Positions 16,828 through 25,685 are shown, counted from the first letter of the stretch. The stretch: 64,000 nucleotides of DNA from an uncultured Bacteroidota bacterium (GCA_937124965.1 CAKZLB010000017.1:124001-188000), one strand, 5' to 3'. Numbers and translations: made by a program. Notes: generated from the sequence alone by a model not told the origin.

Positions 16828-17473
16828 ACCATCGATTAGTTTGGGCAATGTTATTGGCCTCCATTTTTGAGTGAACTTCTAATTTTCTATAGAGATTTTC
16901 AACATGACTGCGAACGGTTTTTTCAGAAATGAATAAGTCTGTTGCAATTAATTTATACGGTTTCCCTTGTGTCAACAGTTCTAAAATTTCAATTTCTCTT
17001 TTGGTCAAGTTGTAGTCGTCTGTTGATTTAGTGTTTTTATTGTCAACAGTAGATCGAAAAAAATCTAAGGTTGCTTGTGCTGCAACTGGCGACATACTCA
17101 ACTTTCCTTCCACGGTTTCCTTGACTGCCTCCAAAATTCTTAAGGGTGGCTCACCTTTTAATAGATATCCATCAGCTCCAGCCCTCAACGCTGAAAGAAT
17201 TTTTTCTTTTTGTTCAAAGACTGTCAATATAATAATTTTTAAATTTGGTTGAAGTTCTTTTAACGTTCTAGTAGCTTCAATGCCATTCATTACAGGCATT
17301 TCAATGTCCATCAATATCACATCAGGTTTGGAAACGCTATTGTTATATTGTTCAATTGCATCGCTACCATTTTGGGCACTAAAACACATTTTTAACTCAG
17401 ACAATAACTGAATTACCTGAATTAGGTTGTTCCGCAACGCTTGTTTGTCTTCAACGACGGCTACTTTTATCAT
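16820..17473 (-). CDS. NarL/LuxR-type response regulator
   Basis: A receiver domain (residues 1 to about 120; phosphoacceptor D56 in VILMDIEMPVMNG, acidic pair E8-D9, Lys in GYLLKGE) is followed by a LuxR-type helix-turn-helix (LTKREIEILELLTQGKPYKLIATDLFISEKTVRSHVENLY). It is a DNA-binding transcription regulator. The gene lies 40 nt after the large sensor kinase on the same strand, so the two almost certainly form a two-component pair; the kinase belongs to the HisKA_3 class that works with NarL regulators. Target genes are unknown. Confidence 0.92.
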   Translation of the reverse strand: MIKVAVVEDKQALRNNLIQVIQLLSELKMCFSAQNGSDAIEQYNNSVSKPDVILMDIEMPVMNGIEATRTLKELQPNLKIIILTVFEQKEKILSALRAGADGYLLKGEPPLRILEAVKETVEGKLSMSPVAAQATLDFFRSTVDNKNTKSTDDYNLTKREIEILELLTQGKPYKLIATDLFISEKTVRSHVENLYRKLEVHSKMEANNIAQTNRWFS

Positions 17474-17513
17474 GTCATTTTTGTTGTAAAATTAAACGTT
17501 TGAAGATTACAGG

Positions 17514-20480
17514 TCAATCGGGAATATTGCCCATATTATTTGTATTAAGTTTAATTGTGATAACTGTCCCTTGTCCATCGTTTCCACTTGATATTTCTAA
17601 ATTAGCATTAATTTCTGATGCGCGATGTCGAAGGTTGTTAAGCCCGTACCCTTGCGATTTTTGCTGATCTGATATTCCAATGCCGTTATCAGAACACGTT
17701 ATGATTAAACTGTCATTAATGGTTTCAAATTCAAGAATAAATTGCTTCGCAAAACTGTGTTTTAATACGTTTTGCGCAATTTCTTGGAGAATACGAAACA
17801 AATGTAGAACGTGGCTAGGTTGAATTTCCATTTTGGAGGACTTTGCATCAAAGCGATGTTTGAATGAAATCGGTTGATTCTTGAAATATTTTTCAAAGTG
17901 AAGCTTACAGGTGTTTTGAAACTCCTCTATGGTTTTAGTGCCATTATCCATTGCCCAGATAGTTTCTCGTAAAACGTCAATTGTTTGCTTTGTAAAACCT
18001 CGTGTATCAGCAAGCCTTTCCTGAAGTTTGTCTGAACGTTGGGGTGAAACCGTAAGCGACATAATATCTAAATCGCTAATGATTTTCGTCAAGTTTGCTC
18101 CCAAATTGTCATGTAAGTCTTTTGAAATACGCTCACGCTCTTCTTGCATAAGCTGTTTGGTCTTCATCGCGTTGATAGTTTTGATATGTTTTTTTCTTTG
18201 AATCTGAGTTACAATAAATACCAAAAGGCCAATTAGAGATAAAACACTTACAATTTTAAACCATGTTGTTTCGTAAAATGCTGGATGTATAATTATAGGA
18301 AGCTGTCGCAATGTAGATTCTTCCCATGCTTCATTTTTTTTCCGCGCTTTTACTTGAAATGAATAATGCCCATGAGGCAATGACGTGTATCGAGCGAAGG
18401 AGTTTGTAGACTTTGAATATTTCCAATCGACATCATATCCCTGTAAACGATATGCGTATTCGACTTGATGGGGTTTGATGAAGTTTGGTGAAACAAAATC
18501 AAAGGATAAAGTTCGTTCGTCTGGAGAGAGTGATATTTGGCGTTGAATTGAAATACTCTTTACATCGTTAACAATAACTTGTTTTAATACAACTTCATTC
18601 AGATTACTTGAACCAGTTATTCTCTGTGGATCAAAAGCTGTTATTCCTTTTGGGTTGCCAAAAAGAATTAAACCACTTTTCAACTGACAATGCGCATTCA
18701 TTGAAAAGTCATTAAAGTTTAAGCCGTCTATAAAACCATAATTAGTTATTTGTTTTTCGAGAGTAATTCGAGAAATACCATTGTCGGTACTTACCCAAAT
18801 TGAGGAGTCTCGACCAAGGTAAAGTGACCAAACATTATCATTAATTAATCCGGAGTTTTCATTGATTGTTTGATAACTCTGACTTGTAGGATCGAAAATT
18901 GAAATACCTCCACCGAATGTGCTAATCCAATAGGAGTTGCCAATTTTTAAACTTCCAGTCACCATATGGTGGCTAATGCAATTGGTACAATTAGAGGTTT
19001 TTTTTATGTGATCTATTTTTTTTGATGCAGGATCAAGAATGAAAATTTGATCGGAATGACTTACCCATATTTTATTTTCAATTTTAGTTAATTGTACGGT
19101 ATAGTCAATAGCTTGCATCCACTTTGGTCGCGTTATTTTTGATATACTTTGATCAAAAACATATAAGCCATCCGATCCTGCAATGTACAATTCATGACGG
19201 TCTTCCAAGTAAAGCATGTCTCGAATGCCTTGGATAGTTGTTTCAGTGTCTACTGGCTTCCATTGATTGTTTACATATTGATAAACTTGGCCACTTTTGA
19301 GTCCAACGGTAATTACATCATTGGACAAAACGTATATAAAAGCAATGCTTTTTGATTCAAAGTGGGCCTTCGGTTGAACATTATTACCGTCAAACAAAAA
19401 TGTTGGTTCGACTTCGAATAATCCAGCTTCTGTGCCAATCCAAACAGCATCCTTGCTTTCTGCGATGGAATTTATTTCGTAGTTAGACAAACTGACAAAA
19501 TTGTTGGAATACACATCGATTCGATTGAACTGATTGATCCTTGGATTAAATGTATTTACTCCTTGTCCGGTACCAATCCATAGTTGACCGTCATTTGCTA
19601 TTAATGAGCTTAAACATAGATTATTACTTAAACTGTTCGGATTGTTAGAATTGTTTTTTATCCAAAATGATTTTTTGCCTTGAGGTAGAACAAAAATACC
19701 TACAGTAGTTCCAACCCAAAAAGAACCATCAAACTGCACGATGAAAAGACAAAAAACATCTTGAAGTTTTTGGTCAAGTAAGCGGCCTGATTGCGCATAG
19801 AACACTCCATGTTGTGTGCCGCAAAGAACGTCGTTACCAACAGGCAATAGAGTGGTTATTGACTGTGATAATGAGGATTGTTGTTTGAAGGATTTGGATT
19901 CGAATAAATACAAAGTGTTGCCCTTTGAGACAATCAGTTCGTTTTTCTCATTTTTTACAAGCACGATGGTTTCTCGTCTAGTGGAGTTACCAATTACATG
20001 CTTATCGACAATTAAACTTTCTGGATGTATAGAGAATACATGATGTTTGTTACTAAACCAGATTAAACCATCATCTGTTTCTATTATTGTTTTATCCAGA
20101 AAATTTGGACCAGCGTATAACGTTGAATCAACATAAAACCGGGTGAATTTTTCAGTTGAAGGGTCATATTTGTTTAGACCGTTTCGTGTTGTAACCCAAA
20201 TATAGCCATGGCTGTCTTGGATTAACCCTTCTATTACATTGTTTGAAATCGAGTTTGGCTGTTTGGACTGTTTAAATACTTTTACTGAAATTCCGTCATA
20301 CCGCGCTAGTCCATTTTGTGTTCCAATCCAGATAAATCCACTGCTGTCTTGAAGCAAGGCTTCACCTGTGTTTTCAGGCAACCCATTTGACGTAAAAAGA
20401 TGTTGAAAACGCGCATTAAAACCGAAAGACGTTAGTGACCAAAATACTAAGGCACAGACTAGTGTCCAACTCTTTTTCAT
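17514..20480 (-). CDS. Propeller-type sensor histidine kinase (Reg_prop / Y_Y_Y / HisKA_3)
   Basis: After a signal peptide the sensor part is a periplasmic two-bladed propeller built of about a dozen repeats with the pattern GLWIGT-NG (for example SGFIWIGTQNGLARYDG and DSSIWVSTDNGISRI), then a Y_Y_Y domain (FSFDFVSPNF, YAYRLQGYDVDWKYS), one membrane segment (about residues 730-752), a HisKA_3 dimerisation domain with H790 in RISKDLHDNLGANLT, and a GHKL ATPase domain (ITCSDNGIGI, GYGLNNLRHRA). It resembles the sensor half of the hybrid systems that sense glycans in Bacteroidota, but lacks the AraC output and acts through the adjacent NarL regulator. ATG 20480 was chosen over an upstream TTG (20495) because the signal peptide starts there. 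Confidence 0.92.
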   Translation of the reverse strand: MKKSWTLVCALVFWSLTSFGFNARFQHLFTSNGLPENTGEALLQDSSGFIWIGTQNGLARYDGISVKVFKQSKQPNSISNNVIEGLIQDSHGYIWVTTRNGLNKYDPSTEKFTRFYVDSTLYAGPNFLDKTIIETDDGLIWFSNKHHVFSIHPESLIVDKHVIGNSTRRETIVLVKNEKNELIVSKGNTLYLFESKSFKQQSSLSQSITTLLPVGNDVLCGTQHGVFYAQSGRLLDQKLQDVFCLFIVQFDGSFWVGTTVGIFVLPQGKKSFWIKNNSNNPNSLSNNLCLSSLIANDGQLWIGTGQGVNTFNPRINQFNRIDVYSNNFVSLSNYEINSIAESKDAVWIGTEAGLFEVEPTFLFDGNNVQPKAHFESKSIAFIYVLSNDVITVGLKSGQVYQYVNNQWKPVDTETTIQGIRDMLYLEDRHELYIAGSDGLYVFDQSISKITRPKWMQAIDYTVQLTKIENKIWVSHSDQIFILDPASKKIDHIKKTSNCTNCISHHMVTGSLKIGNSYWISTFGGGISIFDPTSQSYQTINENSGLINDNVWSLYLGRDSSIWVSTDNGISRITLEKQITNYGFIDGLNFNDFSMNAHCQLKSGLILFGNPKGITAFDPQRITGSSNLNEVVLKQVIVNDVKSISIQRQISLSPDERTLSFDFVSPNFIKPHQVEYAYRLQGYDVDWKYSKSTNSFARYTSLPHGHYSFQVKARKKNEAWEESTLRQLPIIIHPAFYETTWFKIVSVLSLIGLLVFIVTQIQRKKHIKTINAMKTKQLMQEERERISKDLHDNLGANLTKIISDLDIMSLTVSPQRSDKLQERLADTRGFTKQTIDVLRETIWAMDNGTKTIEEFQNTCKLHFEKYFKNQPISFKHRFDAKSSKMEIQPSHVLHLFRILQEIAQNVLKHSFAKQFILEFETINDSLIITCSDNGIGISDQQKSQGYGLNNLRHRASEINANLEISSGNDGQGTVITIKLNTNNMGNIPD

Positions 20481-20500
20481 CTCGTTTATAGGCAACTGGT

Positions 20501-20508
20501 CAAAAATA
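20501..20508 (-). promoter_or_regulatory. -7 box before the propeller sensor kinase
   Basis: On the minus strand TATTTTTG matches TAnnTTTG exactly, about 21 nt before the ATG at 20480. No convincing -33 element was seen, so this is tentative. Confidence 0.4.
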
Positions 20509-20608
20509 GGGAAAAAGCCTTAGTACATCTTTTTAGAAATTGTAAATTCAGTATTTCCACCGATATTTTTCAAGGTCTGTAATTGTCACTTTTGTTAAAA
20601 AAAAAGTA

Positions 20609-21535
20609 ATGAAAGTGACAAAGATTTTAAGTAGAATATCAATTTTAGCAATTGCATTCGTGTTGTCTGCAACTTGCGTGTTCGGACAGTCAGTTACTTA
20701 TAATGTGATTGATAATACACCATATACAAGCAGTCTTACCTTTGTTATTTCACCCTTTGATTTTATTCTTTTGGCAGGAGATCCAATGGGTGGCCCTGAT
20801 CTTAAGGTGAAATATCGACCAATGCCGCGGTTAAAGCTTGAGGCAAATATAGGAAGTGCGATGTACATGAAGTCTCTTGAGACAGATACGTTGGGTGCTA
20901 TTAAAAACCTAGGAGGCTTGTTTGTTGAAGTTGGCGGTGAGTTTATTTGGAAACGCAAAGGAGTCAACTTCACAAAAGAAAAAGGAGATACCACGCCAAT
21001 AAAAACTCCTTTTCAATTGGATGGAAGTTATTCCAATGGTGTTTCTACAAGTAGGTTCATACGGTTTCCATTTAACAGGATGGTTGAACGAGGAATTCGT
21101 GGCGGGATAATGTATAGAAACATTGCATGGGAAGCAAGTCCAAGTACAATTACTGGCGGTTATGTAGGTATTTCGAAGCGTGGAATTGTTGCGGCAACTT
21201 TAGACATTGAAGGCTTTGGAGAGCGAAGTAGGCACAATATACTTGGTTATCATTTTGATATAATGTTTGGTTCTTCTACACTTGGGCCGATGCCAACGGG
21301 TGAAGAAAAAACGAGTGGTTCTGGATATCGCTTTGGGATCGATTACCTCAATAAAGGTGGGTTAGCCCCAATTGCAATGACTTTTGAGTTTGGTAAACTT
21401 CCAACCGTTGATGGCGGGTTTATGCGATTAAAGTTTGCAACTGAATTGAACTTCGGTAAGGATTTTTATAAAGGTGGTTACAAATATCGTAGAAGAGCGA
21501 AAAAGACTATTCCAATTTTAATCCAAAATTTATAA
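20609..21535 (+). CDS. Unknown exported protein, probably outer-membrane or cell-surface (tandem pair, first)
   Basis: I do not recognise the family. A signal peptide of about 26 residues (ending CVFGQ) is followed by 280 residues rich in Gly and aromatic residues with many alternating strands (for example FELNFG-like and GGYVGISKRG stretches), which suits a beta-barrel or surface beta protein; no cysteine follows the cleavage site, so it is not a lipoprotein. The C-terminus (YKYRRRAKKTIPILIQNL) is basic and not a type IX secretion signal. The gene is followed after 10 nt by another exported protein of similar size and lies opposite the sensor kinase gene, with 128 nt between their starts. 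Confidence 0.7.
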   Translation: MKVTKILSRISILAIAFVLSATCVFGQSVTYNVIDNTPYTSSLTFVISPFDFILLAGDPMGGPDLKVKYRPMPRLKLEANIGSAMYMKSLETDTLGAIKNLGGLFVEVGGEFIWKRKGVNFTKEKGDTTPIKTPFQLDGSYSNGVSTSRFIRFPFNRMVERGIRGGIMYRNIAWEASPSTITGGYVGISKRGIVAATLDIEGFGERSRHNILGYHFDIMFGSSTLGPMPTGEEKTSGSGYRFGIDYLNKGGLAPIAMTFEFGKLPTVDGGFMRLKFATELNFGKDFYKGGYKYRRRAKKTIPILIQNL

Positions 21536-21545
21536 TGTTTATAGA

Positions 21546-22427
21546 ATGAGCAAATTATTTCTTTCAATCCTGCTACTATCATTCTCCATTGGTTTTAGTC
21601 AAAATGTCAACAAATCAAAATACCCTCATGTCGAGCAGGATTTAATATCAACGAGTCCATTATGGCTTACAGCCAATTTACCAATAACTATTGATGGTGT
21701 TTGGGCAATTAGCATGTCTGCACAATACCTAAAACCTAATTATTTTTACGGAAATGCGGAGGTGGGGTATGGTTTTGTTGCTGCAAAGAAGTCTGAAATT
21801 GACGGCATTCGAAACCCATCAGCGCGGATGTTGGTAGATGCAGAGTTTGGATTTGCGTTTGATATTTTTCAACGAGGAAGTAAAAGTAAATACGTCACAT
21901 CTCAAGTTAGTCATGGTAAAACAATGACAGAACAATTTTACAAAATTCGAACTCCAACACATTATTTTTTGACACCAATTGTTGGTTTCTCATTAGATCC
22001 TTACCCAGTTAAAGTAATTAATCGAGGTAACAAATATGCTCTGTTAGGATACAATGCCGTTCTTCCAAGTTATAAAATAGGTGTAAAGCTAATTTCTGCT
22101 TCACGTTCAAATGTTCGAATTGTAGATAGTAAAAGTGGCAAAGTGACAGAGGGAAGCACAGCAAGACTAGGTGGGATTTATTTTGGGTATTCATTCCCAC
22201 TTAAAAAAGAAATCGAATTAGCACCAGAATTATCAACGATTGAATCTATTGGTAAACCATCTTGGGAGCTGTATTTCACCATACCATCTTTTCACAATGC
22301 CGCAGCAAATTTTAGTTTCGGACTTAAAAGTGTTCAATACGTCAAACAGAATAATTTATCGGTTGTTCAAGGGCAAGATAAAGCTAGTTTTCAGTTTTTT
22401 ATTGGTGCTCAGATGTACATCAATTAA
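21546..22427 (+). CDS. Unknown exported protein, probably beta-barrel (tandem pair, second)
   Basis: Not recognised. Signal peptide of about 19 residues (ending GFSQ), then 274 residues with strand-like alternation (WAISMSAQYL, NAEVGYGFVAAKK, GGIYFGYSFPL) and a C-terminal FQFFIGAQMYIN that could be a last barrel strand. It shares size, signal peptide and general composition with the gene 10 nt upstream, and the two are clearly one transcription unit, but I could not align them convincingly by eye. Both may be regulated by, or connected with, the divergent two-component system. Confidence 0.7.
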   Translation: MSKLFLSILLLSFSIGFSQNVNKSKYPHVEQDLISTSPLWLTANLPITIDGVWAISMSAQYLKPNYFYGNAEVGYGFVAAKKSEIDGIRNPSARMLVDAEFGFAFDIFQRGSKSKYVTSQVSHGKTMTEQFYKIRTPTHYFLTPIVGFSLDPYPVKVINRGNKYALLGYNAVLPSYKIGVKLISASRSNVRIVDSKSGKVTEGSTARLGGIYFGYSFPLKKEIELAPELSTIESIGKPSWELYFTIPSFHNAAANFSFGLKSVQYVKQNNLSVVQGQDKASFQFFIGAQMYIN

Positions 22428-22449
22428 GATGGTGATTTTGCCCTAAACG

Positions 22450-22468
22450 TTGGAAATAATATTTCCAA
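22450..22468. repeat. Hairpin after the exported-protein pair
   Basis: TTGGAAAT-AAT-ATTTCCAA is a perfect 8-bp inverted repeat with a 3-nt centre, 22 nt after the stop codon. It lacks a T-run, so it may stabilise the 3' end of the mRNA instead of being a classic terminator. The rest of the gap to 22718 (about 250 nt) shows no gene and no RNA I recognise. Confidence 0.5.
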
Positions 22469-22718
22469 AATAAGAAACGTTTAAGTCGTATTGGGCTACT
22501 AGTCAATACGTTGCATTCTTGTGACATGATCGTGTTCTTAAGAATAGATGATTAACCTGAGCTCGAGTCCTCTTTAGGGTTTGAAATTTTGGCTCCATAA
22601 CCTGTGTATATTTTGCCCTGAACTGAGTAAATACGCAACAAGTAAATAATATTCTAATGTTTAATGGGTTGTTTTTCAATGTGTTGTGTATTGGTGCGAC
22701 TGTTGAAATAAAAAGGTT

Positions 22719-23126
22719 ATGAAAAAAACTATAATTATCACTTGCATCGCGGCACTAGGTTTTGCTGGGTGTAAATACGAAGAAGGACCATCAATTAGCT
22801 TAACGCCCAAAAAAGAACGTATGGAAAACACGTGGGATATAGTTAGTGCTTCAGATGAGGGAGAAGACGTTTCTGATAGTTACGACAACTACACGTTGGT
22901 GTTGGCTAAAGACGGAGACGCAACACTAACAGCAAAGTATTCGTATGGGCCGTTTAGTTACACAGGAACAACCAACGGAACTTGGGAGTTTAAGAACAAT
23001 AAAGAAGATGTCTCTTTCGATTTTGAAGACGACGATGCAGACCAGGATTATCAAATATTAAAGCTAACCACAGATGAATTATGGTTGCGTGAAAAAGGCG
23101 GAGACTTAGAATTGAAATTAAACTAA
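22719..23126 (+). CDS. Small lipocalin-like lipoprotein
   Basis: The signal peptide ends in lipobox GFAGC, so the protein is a lipoprotein of about 117 mature residues. The mature part fits the small Bacteroidota lipocalin-like families: RMENTWDIVSASDEGEDV, then YTLVLAKDGDATLTAKY and NGTWEFKNNKEDVSFDFED, followed by LKLTTDELWLREK, i.e. a short beta-barrel that compares a model with an error term. No function is known. It ends at a good terminator and stands alone. Confidence 0.75.
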   Translation: MKKTIIITCIAALGFAGCKYEEGPSISLTPKKERMENTWDIVSASDEGEDVSDSYDNYTLVLAKDGDATLTAKYSYGPFSYTGTTNGTWEFKNNKEDVSFDFEDDDADQDYQILKLTTDELWLREKGGDLELKLN

Positions 23127-23143
23127 AGTACAAACGAATTAAG

Positions 23144-23174
23144 AAGGCGGCTGGTTTTATCAGCCGCCTTTTTT
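23144..23174 (+). terminator. Rho-independent terminator after the small lipoprotein
   Basis: AAGGCGGCTG (23144-23153) pairs with CAGCCGCCTT (23161-23170) around a 7-nt loop and ends in a T-run. Confidence 0.92.
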
Positions 23175-23244
23175 GTGGACTGAAATCACACGTTTGAGGA
23201 AGTGCCTGCACACCATTTTAATGAAAACGTGCCAGAACTGAGCG

Positions 23245-23276
23245 TTTGTGCTGCAGAGAACCTTGGCTTCGTTTTG
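23245..23276 (+). promoter_or_regulatory. Promoter of the DUF2383/PA2169-family gene
   Basis: TTTG at 23245-23248, then 20 nt, then TCGTTTTG at 23269-23276 (one mismatch to TAnnTTTG). The RNA would start a few bases before the ATG at 23291, which argues for that start and against a GTG at 23246 inside the promoter. Confidence 0.55.
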
Positions 23277-23290
23277 GTAGCATATTGAAT

Positions 23291-23734
23291 ATGGAAAAGA
23301 TAATAGTAAACAAAATAAATGAGATCGTTGATATTGCTCAAGATGGAGCTAATGGCTATAAAACATTAGCCGATTCTGTAGAGAATAAAGATATAGCAAC
23401 AGTATTCTTGCGACTTTCTCAACAACGAAAAATGTTTGTAGAAGAATTGAAGTATGAGTGCTTGGTTCAAGGAAACGAATTAGACATTACAGGAACAGTA
23501 AAAGGTTTCTTTCATAGGGTGTTTATGGAAATTCAAAGCATTGTTAAGTCAGATGACAAGCTTATTGACTTTGCGGTTCAGGGTGAACGGAAGGCAATTG
23601 AGGTATATGAGTCGATGATAACTCTCGAAGTACCCAGATATTTAAGAGAAAAGTTAAAGACTCAGTTGGGTCTAATTAAAGGGGCAGTAAAGCAACTTCA
23701 ACACTTTAAGTCGTTAGAAAAACAAAATGCGTAA
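23291..23734 (+). CDS. PA2169-type four-helix-bundle protein (DUF2383)
   Basis: A 147-residue, all-helical ferritin-like protein; EIVDIAQDGANGYKTLADSVENKD, FLRLSQQRKMFVEELKYE and GERKAIEVYESMI are the usual signatures of the DUF2383/PA2169 family. Metal-type carboxylates (E, H, E positions of the bundle) are partly present, but iron binding has not been shown. Such genes are often found with stress genes such as YtxH, CsbD and Dps. It is followed by a terminator, so it is a separate transcript from the YtxH operon. Confidence 0.85.
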   Translation: MEKIIVNKINEIVDIAQDGANGYKTLADSVENKDIATVFLRLSQQRKMFVEELKYECLVQGNELDITGTVKGFFHRVFMEIQSIVKSDDKLIDFAVQGERKAIEVYESMITLEVPRYLREKLKTQLGLIKGAVKQLQHFKSLEKQNA

Positions 23735-23765
23735 TGTAAGAGTGGAGGTTTGCATACAATAGGAC

Positions 23766-23796
23766 AAAGTGGGGCGAATTTTCCCCACTTTTTTTA
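23766..23796 (+). terminator. Rho-independent terminator after the DUF2383 gene
   Basis: AAAGTGGGG (23766-23774) pairs with CCCCACTTT (23783-23791) around an 8-nt loop and ends in a T-run to 23796. Confidence 0.92.
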
Positions 23797-23872
23797 TTCA
23801 AAATTCGTAAGGATCAGGTATTGAGCGGTTTGTGTTTTGGTTCGGAAATTTCACTAGTGAGGTTAAAAAGAT

Positions 23873-24151
23873 ATGAGTAATACACAAAACACCGTAACTG
23901 GATTATTAATTGGATTATTGGTTGGAGGAGCAGCTGGAGTGTTATTGGCACCAAAGTCTGGTAAAGAAACACGACAAGACATTTCTAAACGTCTAACAGA
24001 CTTATTAAATAAGGCAAATGACATGAAGAAAGAACTGCAAAACAGCCTTGTTGATGCAACAGAAGAAGAGAAAGAGAAAATTCAAGGGTATTTGAATCAA
24101 CTGGATGATTATTTAAACAATGTATTATCCAACGCTAAAGCCAGTAAATAG
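23873..24151 (+). CDS. YtxH-domain general-stress protein
   Basis: Residues 8-27 form a Gly-rich membrane helix (GLLIGLLVGGAAGVLLAP) directly followed by KSGKETRQDISKRL, the YtxH hallmark; the rest is an amphipathic, coiled-coil-like helix. YtxH proteins are induced by general stress in Bacillus and are thought to sit at the inner face of the membrane; no activity is known. The stop codon overlaps the GTG start of the next gene by 1 nt, so it is the first gene of a five-gene unit ending in the response regulators. Confidence 0.88.
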   Translation: MSNTQNTVTGLLIGLLVGGAAGVLLAPKSGKETRQDISKRLTDLLNKANDMKKELQNSLVDATEEEKEKIQGYLNQLDDYLNNVLSNAKASK

Positions 24152-24483
24152 TGAGTTCATTAAACGAGATATACGAGCTAACATTAACAAAGCTTGAACT
24201 AGCTAAGTTAAAGGCAATCGATCGCGTAACTGGATCTTTTGCTAAGATTATTGGTTTAGGGATTGTGGTGTTAGTTGCCGTATTTCTCCTTTTATCAATA
24301 CTTGTATTAAGCGCTGCAATTGTCGGATTATACTATGAAAGCATTGTAGCTGGATTAACCACATTTACACTGCTCTTAGCTTTACTAATGATTGTAATTG
24401 TTGGCTGGCAAAGGAAAATCATCGTTCAGCCTTTAAAGAATTTTTTAGTATTAACACTTTATGAAAACAGCGAAAATGATTAA
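24151..24483 (+). CDS. Holin-superfamily III-like membrane protein (Phage_holin_3_6)
   Basis: A 110-residue protein with an N-terminal amphipathic helix (EIYELTLTKLELAKLKAIDR) and two closely spaced membrane helices (about residues 35-58 and 66-85). This is the Phage_holin_3_6 layout; such chromosomal proteins are normally not holins but stress-linked membrane proteins found beside YtxH. The start is GTG at 24151, overlapping the ytxH stop by 1 nt. Its end overlaps the next small gene by 23 nt. Confidence 0.75.
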   Translation: MSSLNEIYELTLTKLELAKLKAIDRVTGSFAKIIGLGIVVLVAVFLLLSILVLSAAIVGLYYESIVAGLTTFTLLLALLMIVIVGWQRKIIVQPLKNFLVLTLYENSEND

Positions 24484-24652
24484 AAATTACAAGGACTTAA
24501 AGAACCGAATCGCTGTGCTCGAAAGTAGAGTGTTACTGCGAAAAGAATCACACAAAAAAACCGAAAAAAGTACAAGTCGTAGTTTAGGATTTCAGATTGG
24601 GATTTTACTGATAAAAGGACTAGTTGTTAACATATTAACTAAAAAGAAATGA
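24461..24652 (+). CDS. Small basic protein of unknown function
   Basis: 63 residues: a basic, coiled-coil-like first half (KNYKDLKNRIAVLESRVLLRKE) and a short hydrophobic C-terminal helix (LGFQIGILLIKGLVVNILT). I do not recognise it. It is placed between the holin-like gene (23-nt overlap) and the transporter gene (4-nt overlap), which makes it very likely to be translated; it may be a membrane-peripheral partner of YtxH. An alternative ATG lies 15 nt inside. Confidence 0.65.
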   Translation: MKTAKMIKNYKDLKNRIAVLESRVLLRKESHKKTEKSTSRSLGFQIGILLIKGLVVNILTKKK

Positions 24653-25680
24653 TGCGATCCGTGTTCTATACTATTGCTAGTCTTGCAATAATGTTGGCAA
24701 TATTAATTGTTGGAAAACCCGTTTTTGCACCGTTAATAATTGCATTTATCTTAGCCAATGTGCTGAGTAAACCAGTCCAAATGCTAAATGAAAAAGGGAT
24801 GAGCAATCAACTTGCAACAGGTTTAGTAGTATTGTTTGCTTTCGCTATTGTTGGGTTGATTCTGGCCGTTGTTACGACTCAATACTATGGTTTACTGGAA
24901 GACTCTCCATCGTTCACAGATAATCTAAACCATTACAAAGCCACTGCAGTGGATTATCTGGTTACACAATTTAACCTTAGTCCAAGATTTATGAATGATA
25001 TTGAGCAAAACATACGACGCGAAATAGGCTCAACGGCCAAGCTGACTATTGGAACCGTTTTCGAGTCGATGGTGAACTTTTTAAGTTTTATACTCATCCT
25101 TCCAATTTTTACCTTTTTACTTTTATTGAATAGGAAATCTGTAAAAACGTTTATTGTTAAACTTTCAAGAACTAATGACAACGTGACTTATCAAAAGTGG
25201 ATAACGTCACTGAATGAAATCCAAACAATTGTACGAAAGTATATTTCAGGGTTAATTATCGTAACGTTTATCCTGGCAACTTTAAACACCATTGGATTAT
25301 TAATTCTTGGCGTGCCATATGCAATTATTTTAGGAGTCAGCGCAGCTTTTTTATCAATTGTGCCGTACATCGGCAACATTGTTGGAGGTGGAGTAACGAT
25401 TTTAGTGACGCTTGCTTCAACGGGTAATCATAAGCTAGCATTATACATTATTATCTTATTTGGTGTAGTTCAATTAGTAGAGGGGAATTTAATAACGCCG
25501 AAAATTATGAATAATCAGATTGGGGTAAATCCCTTGGTAATCATTTTATCTTTAATGATTGGTGGGTACATTTGGGGTATTATCGGTATGGTTATTTCAA
25601 TTCCGTTAATCGCAATTATTATTTTACTCTTTAAGAAGAGAGAAGGGCTAAAACCCTTTGTAACATTACTAGAAAGTTGA
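24649..25680 (+). CDS. AI-2E/PerM-family (UPF0118) transporter
   Basis: A 343-residue protein with about eight membrane segments: one block at residues 6-75, a soluble insert (about 75-140), then helices around 145-165, 205-270 and 275-330. The pattern GVPYAIILGVSAAFLSIVPYIGNIVGGG and the following NLITPKIMNNQIGVNPLVIILSLMIGGYIWGIIGM are signatures of the AI-2E transporter (PerM/YdgG) family. Members export autoinducer-2 or act as Na+/H+ antiporters; substrate cannot be read from sequence. ATG 24649 and ATG 24652 are both possible. It overlaps the small gene before it and a TTG of the next gene. Confidence 0.88.
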   Translation: MMRSVFYTIASLAIMLAILIVGKPVFAPLIIAFILANVLSKPVQMLNEKGMSNQLATGLVVLFAFAIVGLILAVVTTQYYGLLEDSPSFTDNLNHYKATAVDYLVTQFNLSPRFMNDIEQNIRREIGSTAKLTIGTVFESMVNFLSFILILPIFTFLLLLNRKSVKTFIVKLSRTNDNVTYQKWITSLNEIQTIVRKYISGLIIVTFILATLNTIGLLILGVPYAIILGVSAAFLSIVPYIGNIVGGGVTILVTLASTGNHKLALYIIILFGVVQLVEGNLITPKIMNNQIGVNPLVIILSLMIGGYIWGIIGMVISIPLIAIIILLFKKREGLKPFVTLLES

Positions 25681-25685
25681 AAAAT

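Noticed and set aside
23246-23290. GTG start 15 codons upstream for the DUF2383 protein
   Set aside because: This start lies inside the -33/-7 promoter, and the added residues (including two Cys and Trp-rich stretch) do not belong to the family.
24151-24483. Prophage remnant suggested by the holin-like domain
   Set aside because: No other phage gene is near; the YtxH neighbour and stress context fit a chromosomal member of this family.
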